NCBI GenBank assembly: GCA_964577975.1
Contig: CAZOBB010000137.1
Span: 1-21,121 of the forward strand
Reading direction: 5' to 3'
Length of the DNA stretch: 21,121 bases
From: JAOZMY01 sp964577975
Lineage (GTDB): Bacteria; Desulfobacterota; S145-22
Shown here: piece by piece, positions 1 to 6,492 of the stretch
Layout of the letters: every line of letters starts with the position of its first letter
Position numbering within the stretch: the stretch's first letter is position 1
The notes under the pieces: model-generated
Seen by the model: the letters and a program-made list of their open reading frames with translations, nothing else
What the model was told of the DNA's origin: nothing
Databases searched by the model: none
Made by a program: the position numbers and the translations under genes

Positions 1-144
1 ATTCCATGGTTAAACCTAGAAGGGATGAGATGTAGGAAAACGAAAGCCTGGGGTCATGTCTTGAGTTTGGCAATTCTTATGGTTCGATAGGGCATCGGTT
101 CGGGATTGATAGAAGCCCCAAGCTCCAAGTTGAAAGCAGGGAAG

Positions 145-494
145 GGCAATAGGCAATAGGCAAAAGGCGAAGGGCAAAGGGCAATAGGGGGCTGAAAGCG
201 GGGAAGGTAGTGACGAGTAGAGAGTGACGAGTAGAGAGTGACGAGTAGAGAGGGAGGGAGTGAGAGAGGAAGGAGCTGAAAGCTCGAAGCTGAAAGCGGG
301 AAGGGCGAAGGGCAATAGGCGAAAGGCAAAAGGAAGCTGAAAGCTGAAAGGTAGTGACGAGCTGGAGAGTGACGAGTAATATGTGAGGAAGCGAGAGAGC
401 GAGAGAGAATTTGCTTAAAACTTAATAACTTAACAACTTAAAACTCGCGAAGCGAATAAACGAGATCAACGAGACAAACGGAACCAACGAGACA
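145..494. repeat. Compound block of short tandem repeats (7-, 14-, 8- and 9-bp units)
   Basis: This intergenic stretch is made of several small repeat families. Heptamers of the form GGCRAWR run head to tail six times at 145-186 and four times at 304-331. A 14-mer, GTGACGAGTAGAGA, occurs three times in tandem at 210-251 and degenerates at 354-378. CTGAAAG words recur between these arrays, near 191, 275, 292, 335 and 342. The octamer GCGAGAGA occurs twice at 391-406 and AACTTAAN three times at 419-442. The nonamer AACGAGAYM occurs four times at 459-494, the third copy degenerate. Unit lengths of 7, 8 and 14 are not multiples of three, so the open frames across the block are low-complexity artefacts. 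There is no spacer/repeat alternation of CRISPR type. The function is unknown. Confidence 0.85.
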
Positions 495-513
495 CGGGAC
501 GGTCTAAAGAGTC

Positions 514-549
514 TTGACCGCCTGGTAGTTTTGTGTTACGAATCGTAAC
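514..549 (+). promoter_or_regulatory. Candidate promoter and dyad upstream of tRNA-Pro
   Basis: TTGACC (514-519) resembles a sigma70 -35 box. With a 17-nt spacer it is followed by TACGAA (537-542), a weak -10 (3 of 6 matches). The -10 lies inside a perfect dyad, GTTACG-AAT-CGTAAC (535-549), which ends 5 nt before the mature tRNA. The dyad would overlap the -10 and the expected start site, so it could be an operator or a 5' leader hairpin. The promoter call is tentative; the dyad is directly visible. Confidence 0.35.
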
Positions 550-554
550 CGGAT

Positions 555-631
555 CGGGACGTGGCTCAGTCTGGTAGAGCACTGCGTTCGGGACGCAGGG
601 GTCGCTGGTTCAAATCCAGTCGTCCCGACCA
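555..631 (+). tRNA. tRNA-Pro (anticodon CGG)
   Basis: The 77-nt sequence folds as a standard tRNA. The acceptor stem CGGGACG (555-561) pairs with CGTCCCG (621-627). The anticodon stem CTGCG/CGCAG encloses the loop TTCGGGA, giving anticodon CGG, which reads the proline codon CCG. The T arm carries GGTTCAAATCC. The discriminator A (628) is followed by an encoded CCA (629-631). It stands alone, with a terminator about 30 nt downstream. No duplicated 3' tRNA segment is seen nearby, so there is no sign of an integrated element at this gene. Confidence 0.95.
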
Positions 632-661
632 TTTCAAAGGGAATGAAGTGGTTTGAAAGGG

Positions 662-691
662 GAGGGTGAGGACACGCCCTCTTTTTTATTT
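662..691 (+). terminator. Rho-independent terminator after tRNA-Pro
   Basis: GAGGGTG (662-668) pairs with CGCCCTC (675-681), including one G-U pair, around a 6-nt loop. It is followed by six T residues (682-687). It would end the tRNA-Pro transcript. Confidence 0.8.
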
Positions 692-699
692 AGGGGCGA

Positions 700-730
700 A
701 AAAAAGCGGGAGCGGATGAGGCCGCTCCCG
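700..730 (-). terminator. Minus-strand terminator-like hairpin
   Basis: A perfect 9-bp stem, CGGGAGCGG (707-715) with CCGCTCCCG (722-730), has a 6-nt loop and an A-run (about 699-705) on its left side. Read on the minus strand this is a hairpin followed by a T-run. No minus-strand gene ends here, because lgt to the right runs in the plus direction. It may block antisense transcription or be a relic. Confidence 0.6.
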
Positions 731-911
731 ATGTGATAAAGGGGAAGGGAGAGAGTCAAACCCTTCGCGGCGGAGACCCTTCTGAGCCTCGTGTTTGTAT
801 TGTTAGTGCGGAAAGAATGAAAAAAAGTTCAATTCGTTTCGCGTGAAGGGGAAGTAAAAGGGCCAAGAGAGGGGAAGGCCTGAGACACAAAGGGTGGGGG
901 AGGGAGTGAAC

Positions 912-1769
912 ATGAGCGCGTGGCACCATCTTCCGGAAGAGTTGAGTCCCATCATTTTTCAGTGGGGAAGGTTCCAAATCCGCTATTACGGATTGATGTA
1001 TCTTTTCGCCTTTATCACTGTTTATCTCCTTCTGAGCTATCGTATCAAGTCGGAAGCGTTGCCGTACACTCAGGACCTCATCCAAAGCTATTTCATCTGG
1101 GCGATTACGGGGGTTCTCGTGGGGGGGAGGTTAGGGTACGTGATTTTTTATGACTGGCCCTATTATTCGACGCATCCCCTGGAGATCTTTCTCCCTTTCA
1201 ATTTTTCGAAAGGGTGTTGTTACACTGGAATTTCGGGGATGTCGTTCCATGGAGGGCTGGTTGGTGTAGTGGGGGGGACGCTTTGGTTTTGTAGGAGGCA
1301 TCGGCTGAACTTTTGGCGTTTCGCGGATTTGCTTGCCTCCGTGATCCCGCTTGGCTACACTTTTGGGCGAATCGGGAATTTCATCAATGGGGAGCTTTAT
1401 GGCCGGGTCACGACGGTGCCGTGGGGGATGTATTTTCCCCTGGATCCCACTCATCGCCTTCGGCATCCTTCTCAGTTGTACGAGGCCCTTTTCGAAGGGG
1501 TTTTTCTCTTTATCGTCCTGTGGAGGTTACGAAGAAAACGCCCTTTCGACGGTTTTCTCTTCTCTTTGTACCTGATGGGATACGGGATGGTTCGATTCGT
1601 CATCGAGTTTTTCCGGCAACCAGACCCTCAGTTGGGGTTTGTCGTGGGTCCCTTTACGATGGGACAGGTTCTTTGCGCGGGAATGATCGTGGGAGGGGCG
1701 GCCCTTTTTCTTTTTCGCTGGCGATGTTGCAAGGTTGCGCCTTCCGAGGCCCCTCCTGATAAGCCATGA
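912..1769 (+). CDS. lgt: Prolipoprotein diacylglyceryl transferase
   Basis: Lgt moves a diacylglyceryl group from phosphatidylglycerol to the lipobox cysteine of prolipoproteins in the inner membrane, the first step of lipoprotein maturation. The 285-residue protein has several hydrophobic segments. It carries the family signature GRIGNFINGELYG (152-164), with the expected Arg153 and Asn156, and an HGG motif at 113-115. HPSQLYEA (185-192) and RFVIEFFRQPD (228-238) are further family-like blocks. The ATG at 912 is preferred because AGGGAG lies 5 nt upstream; an in-frame GTG at 894 would add six residues but has a poorer site. The stop overlaps the next gene's start (ATGA), so the two are probably translationally coupled. 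Length is normal for the family. Confidence 0.96.
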   Translation: MSAWHHLPEELSPIIFQWGRFQIRYYGLMYLFAFITVYLLLSYRIKSEALPYTQDLIQSYFIWAITGVLVGGRLGYVIFYDWPYYSTHPLEIFLPFNFSKGCCYTGISGMSFHGGLVGVVGGTLWFCRRHRLNFWRFADLLASVIPLGYTFGRIGNFINGELYGRVTTVPWGMYFPLDPTHRLRHPSQLYEALFEGVFLFIVLWRLRRKRPFDGFLFSLYLMGYGMVRFVIEFFRQPDPQLGFVVGPFTMGQVLCAGMIVGGAALFLFRWRCCKVAPSEAPPDKP

Positions 1770-2368
1770 CCCGTCCGTCTCCCTCCCCTTTTGAGATCGC
1801 GGCGTCTTTTGTCTTGAAAAAGGGAGAAGACCCCAGCAACGCCCCCTATACACGACATTTGCTCGAAACGGTTGCGTGGCTGGAACGGTTGACACCTTCT
1901 CCAGAGGAGGCGCTTCGTACGGCGGCCGTGCTGCATGACGTGGAGCGACTCCTTAAAAATCCGGATCCCGCTCGTTTCAGAAAGGGATGGGAGAGTTTCA
2001 AGGACCCCCGGTATTTAAGGTGGCACCAGCAGCGAAGCGCACAGATCGCAGCTTCCTTGTTGCGACGGGGAAAGGTCGAGGAATCCTTTGTCGAAAGGGT
2101 ATATAAGCTTGTGCGCCATCATGAGGAAGGGGGAACCGACGAACAGAATCTGCTTAAGGACGCCGACTCTTTGAGCTTTCTGGATGTCAGCGCAGGCCGT
2201 TTTATTGAGGATTGGGTACCGGTTACTGGAAAAGTAAAGGTGAGAGAAAAGATCGAATGGATGTTCGATCGGATGACCCTTCCCGAGGCGAAGAGGTTTG
2301 GGAGGCCGCTTTTTGCGCGCGCCGTGGATAAACTGGAAGGATTCAGAGTATCCCTGCCCGATTTTTGA
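1766..2368 (+). CDS. HD-domain protein, DUF4202-like, function unknown
   Basis: The 200-residue soluble protein shows the spaced histidine/aspartate pattern of HD metal-dependent phosphohydrolases: His31, the His57-Asp58 pair in AAVLHDVER, His87, His118/His119, and Asp132/Asp134 in a KDADSLSFLD block. The stretch YLRWHQQRSAQIA (83-95) and the later LLKDADSLSFLD resemble my recollection of DUF4202 proteins. No second catalytic or sensory domain is visible, so the substrate cannot be named; nucleotide or phosphate-ester hydrolysis would be typical of the superfamily. The ATG overlaps the lgt stop codon by four bases, so it is likely co-translated with lgt, but a functional link is inference only. 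Confidence 0.75.
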   Translation: MTRPSPSPFEIAASFVLKKGEDPSNAPYTRHLLETVAWLERLTPSPEEALRTAAVLHDVERLLKNPDPARFRKGWESFKDPRYLRWHQQRSAQIAASLLRRGKVEESFVERVYKLVRHHEEGGTDEQNLLKDADSLSFLDVSAGRFIEDWVPVTGKVKVREKIEWMFDRMTLPEAKRFGRPLFARAVDKLEGFRVSLPDF

Positions 2369-2516
2369 TTCTCTTCGACTCTGTGCGGATCGCGGGCGAG
2401 AAGGAGCCTTGTCTCTGGCGAAACCATAAAAATCGTTTGGTTCTCCTTGCAACCCTTGCATTCGGATTTGAAAAGTTTTATGGGGAAATAAGGTATCTTC
2501 TTAAAAGGAGGAGAAG

Positions 2517-3314
2517 ATGGGACTTAGGGAGGAATTCGAACGGGTGGGTAACTGGCTTTTTAGGTGGCGAAGTTATCTTCCGTTGCTTTTGTCCGTTGTC
2601 ATTTTATTGGGAATGCGAAATTTTAGGCTGATAGGGGACAGTCATCTTTGGGATCGGGTGTGGGAGGTAATCTGCCTGATCATTTCTTTTTTTGGATTGG
2701 CCATTCGGGCGTATGTCGTAGGGCATGTTCCCTCTGGAACATCGGGGAGGAACACGAGGGAGCAGCGGGCGGAATGCCTGAATACCACGGGTTTGTATTC
2801 GGTTGTCCGTCATCCCCTCTATCTTGGGAACTTCTTTTGCTGGTTTGGGGTTTCCCTTTTTCCCCATGTGTGGTGGGTGAGCATGACGGTGGTCCTGATT
2901 TTTTGGCTGTATTATGAAAGAATCATGTTTGCGGAGGAGGAATTCCTGCGACGAAAATTCGGAAAGGCCTATGAGACGTGGTCGGAGAACACGCCCGCTT
3001 TCCTTCCCCGGTTCAAAAACTGGCGTCCTCCTTCTCAGCCTTTTTCCGTCAAAAAGGTGTTGAGGAAGGAATACTCGGGGTGGTTTGCCGTTATTGCGTC
3101 GTTGACCCTTTTGGAAGTGGTGGGAGATGTCTGCTGCAAAGGCAGGATCGAGATCGATCTTATGTGGCTCATCCTCTTTCTTGCAGGATTGACCAGCTAT
3201 GTGATTTTGAGGATTTTGAAGAAGGCAACGGCGCTTTTAAACGTAGAGGCTGAAAAGGAAGTGTCTCGAGTTACGAGGGATGAGCCGCGGACATTTTCTC
3301 GCTTGCAAAATTAA
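2517..3314 (+). CDS. Isoprenylcysteine carboxyl methyltransferase (ICMT/PEMT-type) membrane protein with C-terminal extension
   Basis: The 265-residue integral membrane protein belongs to the ICMT/phospholipid methyltransferase superfamily. Its hallmark is NTTGLYSVVRHPLYLGN (89-105), with RHP at 98-100, followed by a membrane segment and the conserved tail EEFLRRKFGKAYETW (141-155), which helps bind S-adenosylmethionine. Two N-terminal hydrophobic segments (about 20-35 and 47-68) precede it. After residue 175 there is an extra region with two more membrane segments (about 188-206 and 215-233) that the minimal family core does not need. AAGGAGG sits just upstream of the ATG. The substrate (lipid, quinone or protein) cannot be read from sequence. 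A 148-nt gap separates it from the HD gene, so it may have its own promoter. Confidence 0.8.
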   Translation: MGLREEFERVGNWLFRWRSYLPLLLSVVILLGMRNFRLIGDSHLWDRVWEVICLIISFFGLAIRAYVVGHVPSGTSGRNTREQRAECLNTTGLYSVVRHPLYLGNFFCWFGVSLFPHVWWVSMTVVLIFWLYYERIMFAEEEFLRRKFGKAYETWSENTPAFLPRFKNWRPPSQPFSVKKVLRKEYSGWFAVIASLTLLEVVGDVCCKGRIEIDLMWLILFLAGLTSYVILRILKKATALLNVEAEKEVSRVTRDEPRTFSRLQN

Positions 3315-3353
3315 ATCGTCTGTGTTAGTAAAAATTCCTATTCGAAAAAATCA

Positions 3354-3400
3354 CTTCCGGTGTTCCTTTGGTGGCACACGGTGTGTCGCAGAACCGGAAG
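3354..3400 (+). promoter_or_regulatory. Structured mRNA leader of rpsB, possible S2 autoregulatory element
   Basis: Upstream of rpsB, CTTCCGG (3354-3360) and TTC (3363-3365) pair with GAACCGGAAG (3391-3400), leaving a 2-nt bulge. An inner hairpin, GGCAC (3373-3377) with GTGTC (3383-3387), has a 5-nt loop. The structure ends about 12 nt before the AAGGAGG of rpsB. Ribosomal protein S2 is known to repress its own rpsB-tsf message through the leader in Escherichia coli, and S2 leaders are described in other bacteria. That this stem is such an element is inference. A weak promoter candidate, TTGCAA (3303-3308) with TAGTAA (3326-3331) 17 nt on, lies just upstream. Confidence 0.5.
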
Positions 3401-3424
3401 GAAGAAAAACCGAAGGAGGCATGT

Positions 3425-4348
3425 ATGGCTATTATCACCATGAAGCAGTTGTTGGAGACGGGTGTCCATTTCGGCCATCAGACCCGTCGCTGGAACCCCA
3501 AGACAAAACCTTATATCTTCGCGGCGAAGAACGGTATCTATATTATCGATCTCCAGAAGACCGTTCCCCTTTTCGAGAAGGCGTATTATTTCATCCGCGA
3601 CGTGGTGGCCCGAGGGGGAGAGGTTTTGTTTGTGGGTACGAAGAAGCAGGCCCAGGAATCGATTCGCGACGAAGCGATCCGATGCGGCATGCACTACGTG
3701 AATCACCGGTGGCTGGGAGGCACCCTGACGAATTTTCACACGATCAAGAAGAGTATCGAGCGGCTTAAGAAGCTGGAGGAGATGGAGAGCGGAGAGACCA
3801 GTGTGATTTTCGAGAGCCTTCCCAAGAAGGAGAAGCTCCGTTTGAGAAAGATACGAGTAAAGCTGGAACGATCCCTCGGTGGAATCAAGAACATGGAATC
3901 GCTTCCCCAAGCCGTGTTTGTGGTCGATACGAAGAAGGAGTACATCGCCGTCGCGGAGGCCAGGAAGCTGAAGATCCCGGTTGTGGCCATCCTGGACACG
4001 AATTGTGATCCTGATGAGGTTGATTATCCCATCCCTGGCAACGACGACGCGATTCGAGCGATTCGTTTATTCTGTTCCAAGATGGCGGACGCGGTGTTGG
4101 AAGGGAAGCAGATCCGAGAGGAGATGATGCAGGCGGAGAAGGACAAGGAAGTGGAGGAACCCGAGCCGCCCGAAAAGTCGATCTTGGAGATGGGATCGGC
4201 TCCGGAATTGGGCGAGGAAGCGGAGAGCGCCGCCATGGAAGGGGCTGGGGAAGAGCGGGAGGTGGAAGCACCTTCGGAGGAAGAAGTGAAAGAGGAGACA
4301 CCGGAAGAAGAGTCCCGGGAGACAGATGCCGTGAAGGAGGAAGCATAA
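3425..4348 (+). CDS. rpsB: 30S ribosomal protein S2 with long acidic C-terminal tail
   Basis: S2 is a structural protein of the small ribosomal subunit. The start MAIITMKQLLETGVHFGHQT and the later NHRWLGGTLTN block are unmistakable. The ATG at 3425 is chosen because GAAGGAGG lies just upstream and the family start MAIITMKQLL begins there; the longer frame from TTG 3368 would read through the leader hairpin. The protein has 307 residues against roughly 240-260 in typical S2. The extra length is a tail of about 70 residues (238-307) in which roughly 29 are Glu or Asp, with no predicted fold. The stop overlaps the tsf ATG by one base (TAATG), so the pair is tightly coupled as in most bacteria. 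Confidence 0.97.
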   Translation: MAIITMKQLLETGVHFGHQTRRWNPKTKPYIFAAKNGIYIIDLQKTVPLFEKAYYFIRDVVARGGEVLFVGTKKQAQESIRDEAIRCGMHYVNHRWLGGTLTNFHTIKKSIERLKKLEEMESGETSVIFESLPKKEKLRLRKIRVKLERSLGGIKNMESLPQAVFVVDTKKEYIAVAEARKLKIPVVAILDTNCDPDEVDYPIPGNDDAIRAIRLFCSKMADAVLEGKQIREEMMQAEKDKEVEEPEPPEKSILEMGSAPELGEEAESAAMEGAGEEREVEAPSEEEVKEETPEEESRETDAVKEEA

Positions 4349-4962
4349 TGGCAATAGGAGCGCAAGAGGTAAAAGAACTTAGAAGCCGAACGGGTGCGGG
4401 GATCATGGATTGTAAAAGCGCCCTGACGGAGGCGAATGGAGATATCGATAAAGCGATTGAGATTTTGAGGACGAAGGGATTGGCGAAGGCGGCCAAAAAG
4501 GCGGGCCGTATCGTCTCGGAAGGTCTGGTAGGGTCCTATATTCACGCGGGAGGCAAGATCGGCGTGTTGGTGGAGGTCAACTGTGAGACGGATTTCGTGG
4601 CGAAGACGGATGATTTCAAGCAGTTTGTGAAAGATATCGCGATGCACATCGCGGCAAGCTCCCCTCAGTTCGTGAAACGGGAAGACGTTCCGGAAGAGGT
4701 GAAGGAGAAGGAACGGGCGATCTACGAGAAACAGGCACAGGAAGCGGGAAAGCCGGAAAAGATTATCGATAAGATCGTTTCTGGAAAATTGGACAAATAC
4801 CTGTCGGAAATTTGCCTGTTGGAGCAGCCATTCATCAAGGATCCCGACAAGACCATCAATGACCTTCTTCAAGAGACTATCGCCAAGTTGGGGGAGAATA
4901 TTTCCATCCGCCGTTTTGTCCGGTACCAACTTTGTGAGGGGCTGGAAGAGGAATCCGCGTAA
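4348..4962 (+). CDS. tsf: Elongation factor Ts, short form
   Basis: EF-Ts is the guanine nucleotide exchange factor of EF-Tu. The N-terminal UBA-like domain (1-50, with LRSRTGAGIMDCKSAL) and the conserved TDFVA motif (81-85), which contacts EF-Tu, are present, as is the HIAASSPQ block. At 204 residues it is shorter than the roughly 280-residue E. coli protein, and corresponds to the short form with a single core subdomain known from several phyla, for example Thermus. It overlaps the rpsB stop by one base and is followed 23 nt later by pyrH, consistent with one operon. Confidence 0.96.
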   Translation: MAIGAQEVKELRSRTGAGIMDCKSALTEANGDIDKAIEILRTKGLAKAAKKAGRIVSEGLVGSYIHAGGKIGVLVEVNCETDFVAKTDDFKQFVKDIAMHIAASSPQFVKREDVPEEVKEKERAIYEKQAQEAGKPEKIIDKIVSGKLDKYLSEICLLEQPFIKDPDKTINDLLQETIAKLGENISIRRFVRYQLCEGLEEESA

Positions 4963-4985
4963 TCTCGCGTGTGGAACTTTTAGGG

Positions 4986-5699
4986 ATGGCTGGCTTGCCT
5001 TATAAGCGAATCCTTCTAAAACTGGGGGGGGAAAGCCTCTGCGGAACCCAAAATTCGGGGATCGATGACAAGACCCTTTCTCGGCTGGCGAATGAGATCA
5101 AGGAAGTGAGGGAGCTGGGAATCGAAATCGCCATCGTTATCGGAGGGGGGAATATCTTCCGAGGAGGGCCGGCGACCGAAAAAGGGATGGATCGAACGAC
5201 GGCGGATTACATGGGAATGCTGGCGACGGTTATCAACGCCTTGGCCCTTCAGGATGCCCTTGAGCGGGTGGGGGTTTTCACGCGGGTTCTCACCGCGATA
5301 GAGATGCACGAGATCGCGGAACCCTATATTCGGCGGCGGGCCATCCGGCATTTGGAAAAGGGACGGATCGTCATTTTCGCCGCAGGAACGGGGAATCCTT
5401 ATTTCACGACCGATACCGCCGCTTCGTTGCGGGCATTAGAGATTCAAGCAGATGTGATCTTGAAGGCGACGAAGGTCGATGGGGTTTATGATAAAGATCC
5501 CATGACACATACGGACGCACATCGATTTGAGAGGCTCAGCTATCTTGACGTGTTGGAGAAAGGGTTGAAGGTCATGGACACGACGGCGATATCGATGTGC
5601 ATGGATAACAAGGTGCCCATCATCGTCTTCGATCTTTTTAAGGAAGGGAACCTCAAAAAGGTGGTTGAAGGGGCCTCTTTGGGGACCGTTGTTACGTGA
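4986..5699 (+). CDS. pyrH: Uridylate kinase
   Basis: PyrH phosphorylates UMP to UDP with ATP in pyrimidine nucleotide synthesis. The amino-acid-kinase fold is recognisable from KLGGE (12-16), GGGNIFRG (53-60), the block from MDRTTADYMGMLA (68-80) and the ATP-site region GTGNPYFTTDTAAS (134-147). The C-terminal motif DTTAISMCMDN is also family-typical. ATG 4986 gives 237 residues and begins five residues before the KRILLKLGGES core; an in-frame GTG at 4971 would add five residues but has no clear Shine-Dalgarno. It lies between tsf and frr, the standard order. Confidence 0.97.
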   Translation: MAGLPYKRILLKLGGESLCGTQNSGIDDKTLSRLANEIKEVRELGIEIAIVIGGGNIFRGGPATEKGMDRTTADYMGMLATVINALALQDALERVGVFTRVLTAIEMHEIAEPYIRRRAIRHLEKGRIVIFAAGTGNPYFTTDTAASLRALEIQADVILKATKVDGVYDKDPMTHTDAHRFERLSYLDVLEKGLKVMDTTAISMCMDNKVPIIVFDLFKEGNLKKVVEGASLGTVVT

Positions 5700-5715
5700 A
5701 AGAGGAGGTGGAAAG

Positions 5716-6273
5716 ATGAATCCCCAGTGGGAAAAAGATTTCAAGGAAAGGATGGGTAAGAGTATCGATTCGTTGAAAAACGAGTTGAACCGCGTACGAA
5801 CAGGCCGCGCGTCGATCGCTCTCCTTGATGGTATCAAGGTTGAATATTATGGTACGCTGACTCCCCTCAATCAGGTGGCGACGTTGGCGGTTCCGGAAAG
5901 CCGTCTGATCACGATTCAGCCATGGGACGCGAGTATTATAGGAGAGATCGAAAAGGCCATCTTGAAATCCGAGCTGGGGTTGGTTCCCACGAGTGACGGC
6001 AAGGTTATTCGGATTTCCATCCCTCAACTGACGGAAGAGCGAAGGAAGGAACTGGTCAAGGTGGTCAAACGCCTGGGTGAGAACGCGAAGATCGCCGTGC
6101 GCAATATTCGGCGGGATGCCAACGATTTCGTGAAGAAGAAGGAAAAGGAGAAAGAGATTTCTCAAGACGAGCTCAAAAAGAATCAGGAAGAGATTCAAAA
6201 GATGACCGATGATTTCATCGCGGAGATCGATAAGCTGGTAGCTGCGAAAGAGAAGGAAATCATGGAAATTTAG
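5716..6273 (+). CDS. frr: Ribosome recycling factor
   Basis: RRF, together with EF-G, splits post-termination ribosomes. The 185-residue protein has the family length and the conserved blocks VRTGRAS (28-34), KVEYYGT, PLNQVATLAVPE, TIQPWD, and the region of IPQLTEERRKELVKVVK and RNIRRDAN. Long charged helices at the C-terminus match the three-helix-bundle domain. ATG 5716 follows a strong AGAGGAGGTG (5701-5710); the longer frame opening at 5665 overlaps pyrH and is rejected. It sits 16 nt after the pyrH stop. Confidence 0.97.
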   Translation: MNPQWEKDFKERMGKSIDSLKNELNRVRTGRASIALLDGIKVEYYGTLTPLNQVATLAVPESRLITIQPWDASIIGEIEKAILKSELGLVPTSDGKVIRISIPQLTEERRKELVKVVKRLGENAKIAVRNIRRDANDFVKKKEKEKEISQDELKKNQEEIQKMTDDFIAEIDKLVAAKEKEIMEI

Positions 6274-6306
6274 CGAAAGCTGAATTTCGTGAAGGAGGTG
6301 AAGACG

Positions 6307-6471
6307 ATGTATGTGATCACGGATGAGTGTGTGGCGTGTGGGACGTGCGCGGAAGAGTGTCCGAGTGAGGCCATTGAAGAAGGGGATATCTACGTCATCG
6401 ACCAGGACAAATGCACGGATTGCGGAACGTGTTTCGAGGTATGTCCCGTGGAGGCCATAGAGAAGAAGTAG
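6307..6471 (+). CDS. Small 2[4Fe-4S] bacterial-type ferredoxin
   Basis: A 54-residue electron carrier with two complete cluster motifs: Cys8-x2-Cys11-x2-Cys14-x3-Cys18-Pro and Cys36-x2-Cys39-x2-Cys42-x3-Cys46-Pro. The start MYVITDEC is the classic clostridial-type opening. ATG 6307 is preceded by AAGGAGGTG (6292-6300); the frame upstream of it is simply the Shine-Dalgarno region. It lies 33 nt after frr and directly before a strong terminator, so it is probably the last gene of the rpsB-tsf-pyrH-frr transcript. A low-potential redox partner role is typical of the family; the partner is not encoded nearby. It is consistent with an anaerobic lifestyle. Confidence 0.95.
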   Translation: MYVITDECVACGTCAEECPSEAIEEGDIYVIDQDKCTDCGTCFEVCPVEAIEKK

Positions 6472-6492
6472 GTAACGAGGGACGAGCCGGCT

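Larger units (their letters stand above)
1..554. other. Long non-coding intergenic region left of tRNA-Pro
   Basis: No credible gene is visible in the first 554 bases. Open frames on the minus strand here translate to serine/leucine/proline-rich low-complexity sequence generated by the repeats and have no ribosome-binding sites. Positions 1-144 are unremarkable. Positions 145-494 hold the repeat block. Positions 495-554 hold the putative tRNA promoter and a small dyad. I see no sign of a transposase remnant or of terminal inverted repeats. Confidence 0.7.

Noticed and set aside
16..329. Minus-strand open frames of 91-99 codons in the left intergenic region
   Set aside because: They translate the short repeats into low-complexity Ser/Leu/Pro sequence, lack ribosome sites and show no domain features.
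145..494. Possible CRISPR array
   Set aside because: Repeats are 7-14 bp, directly abutting and of several kinds; there are no regular spacers and no cas genes.
555..631. tRNA-Pro as attachment site of an integrated element
   Set aside because: No second copy of the tRNA 3' end, no integrase and no mobile genes within the window.
2365..2631. 88-codon frame upstream of and overlapping the methyltransferase start
   Set aside because: No family resemblance, and it overlaps the gene with the strong Shine-Dalgarno at 2517.
2726..2741. 16-bp dyad TGTTCCCTCTGGAACA, resembling a parS site
   Set aside because: It matches a typical parS at about 12 of 16 positions but lacks the central CACGTG-like core, lies inside a methyltransferase gene and is 13 kb from parAB. 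Chance is the simpler explanation.
4024..4929. 301-codon antisense frame across rpsB and tsf, and a 272-codon frame (5692-6510) across frr
   Set aside because: Shadows of highly conserved genes, without ribosome sites or family features.
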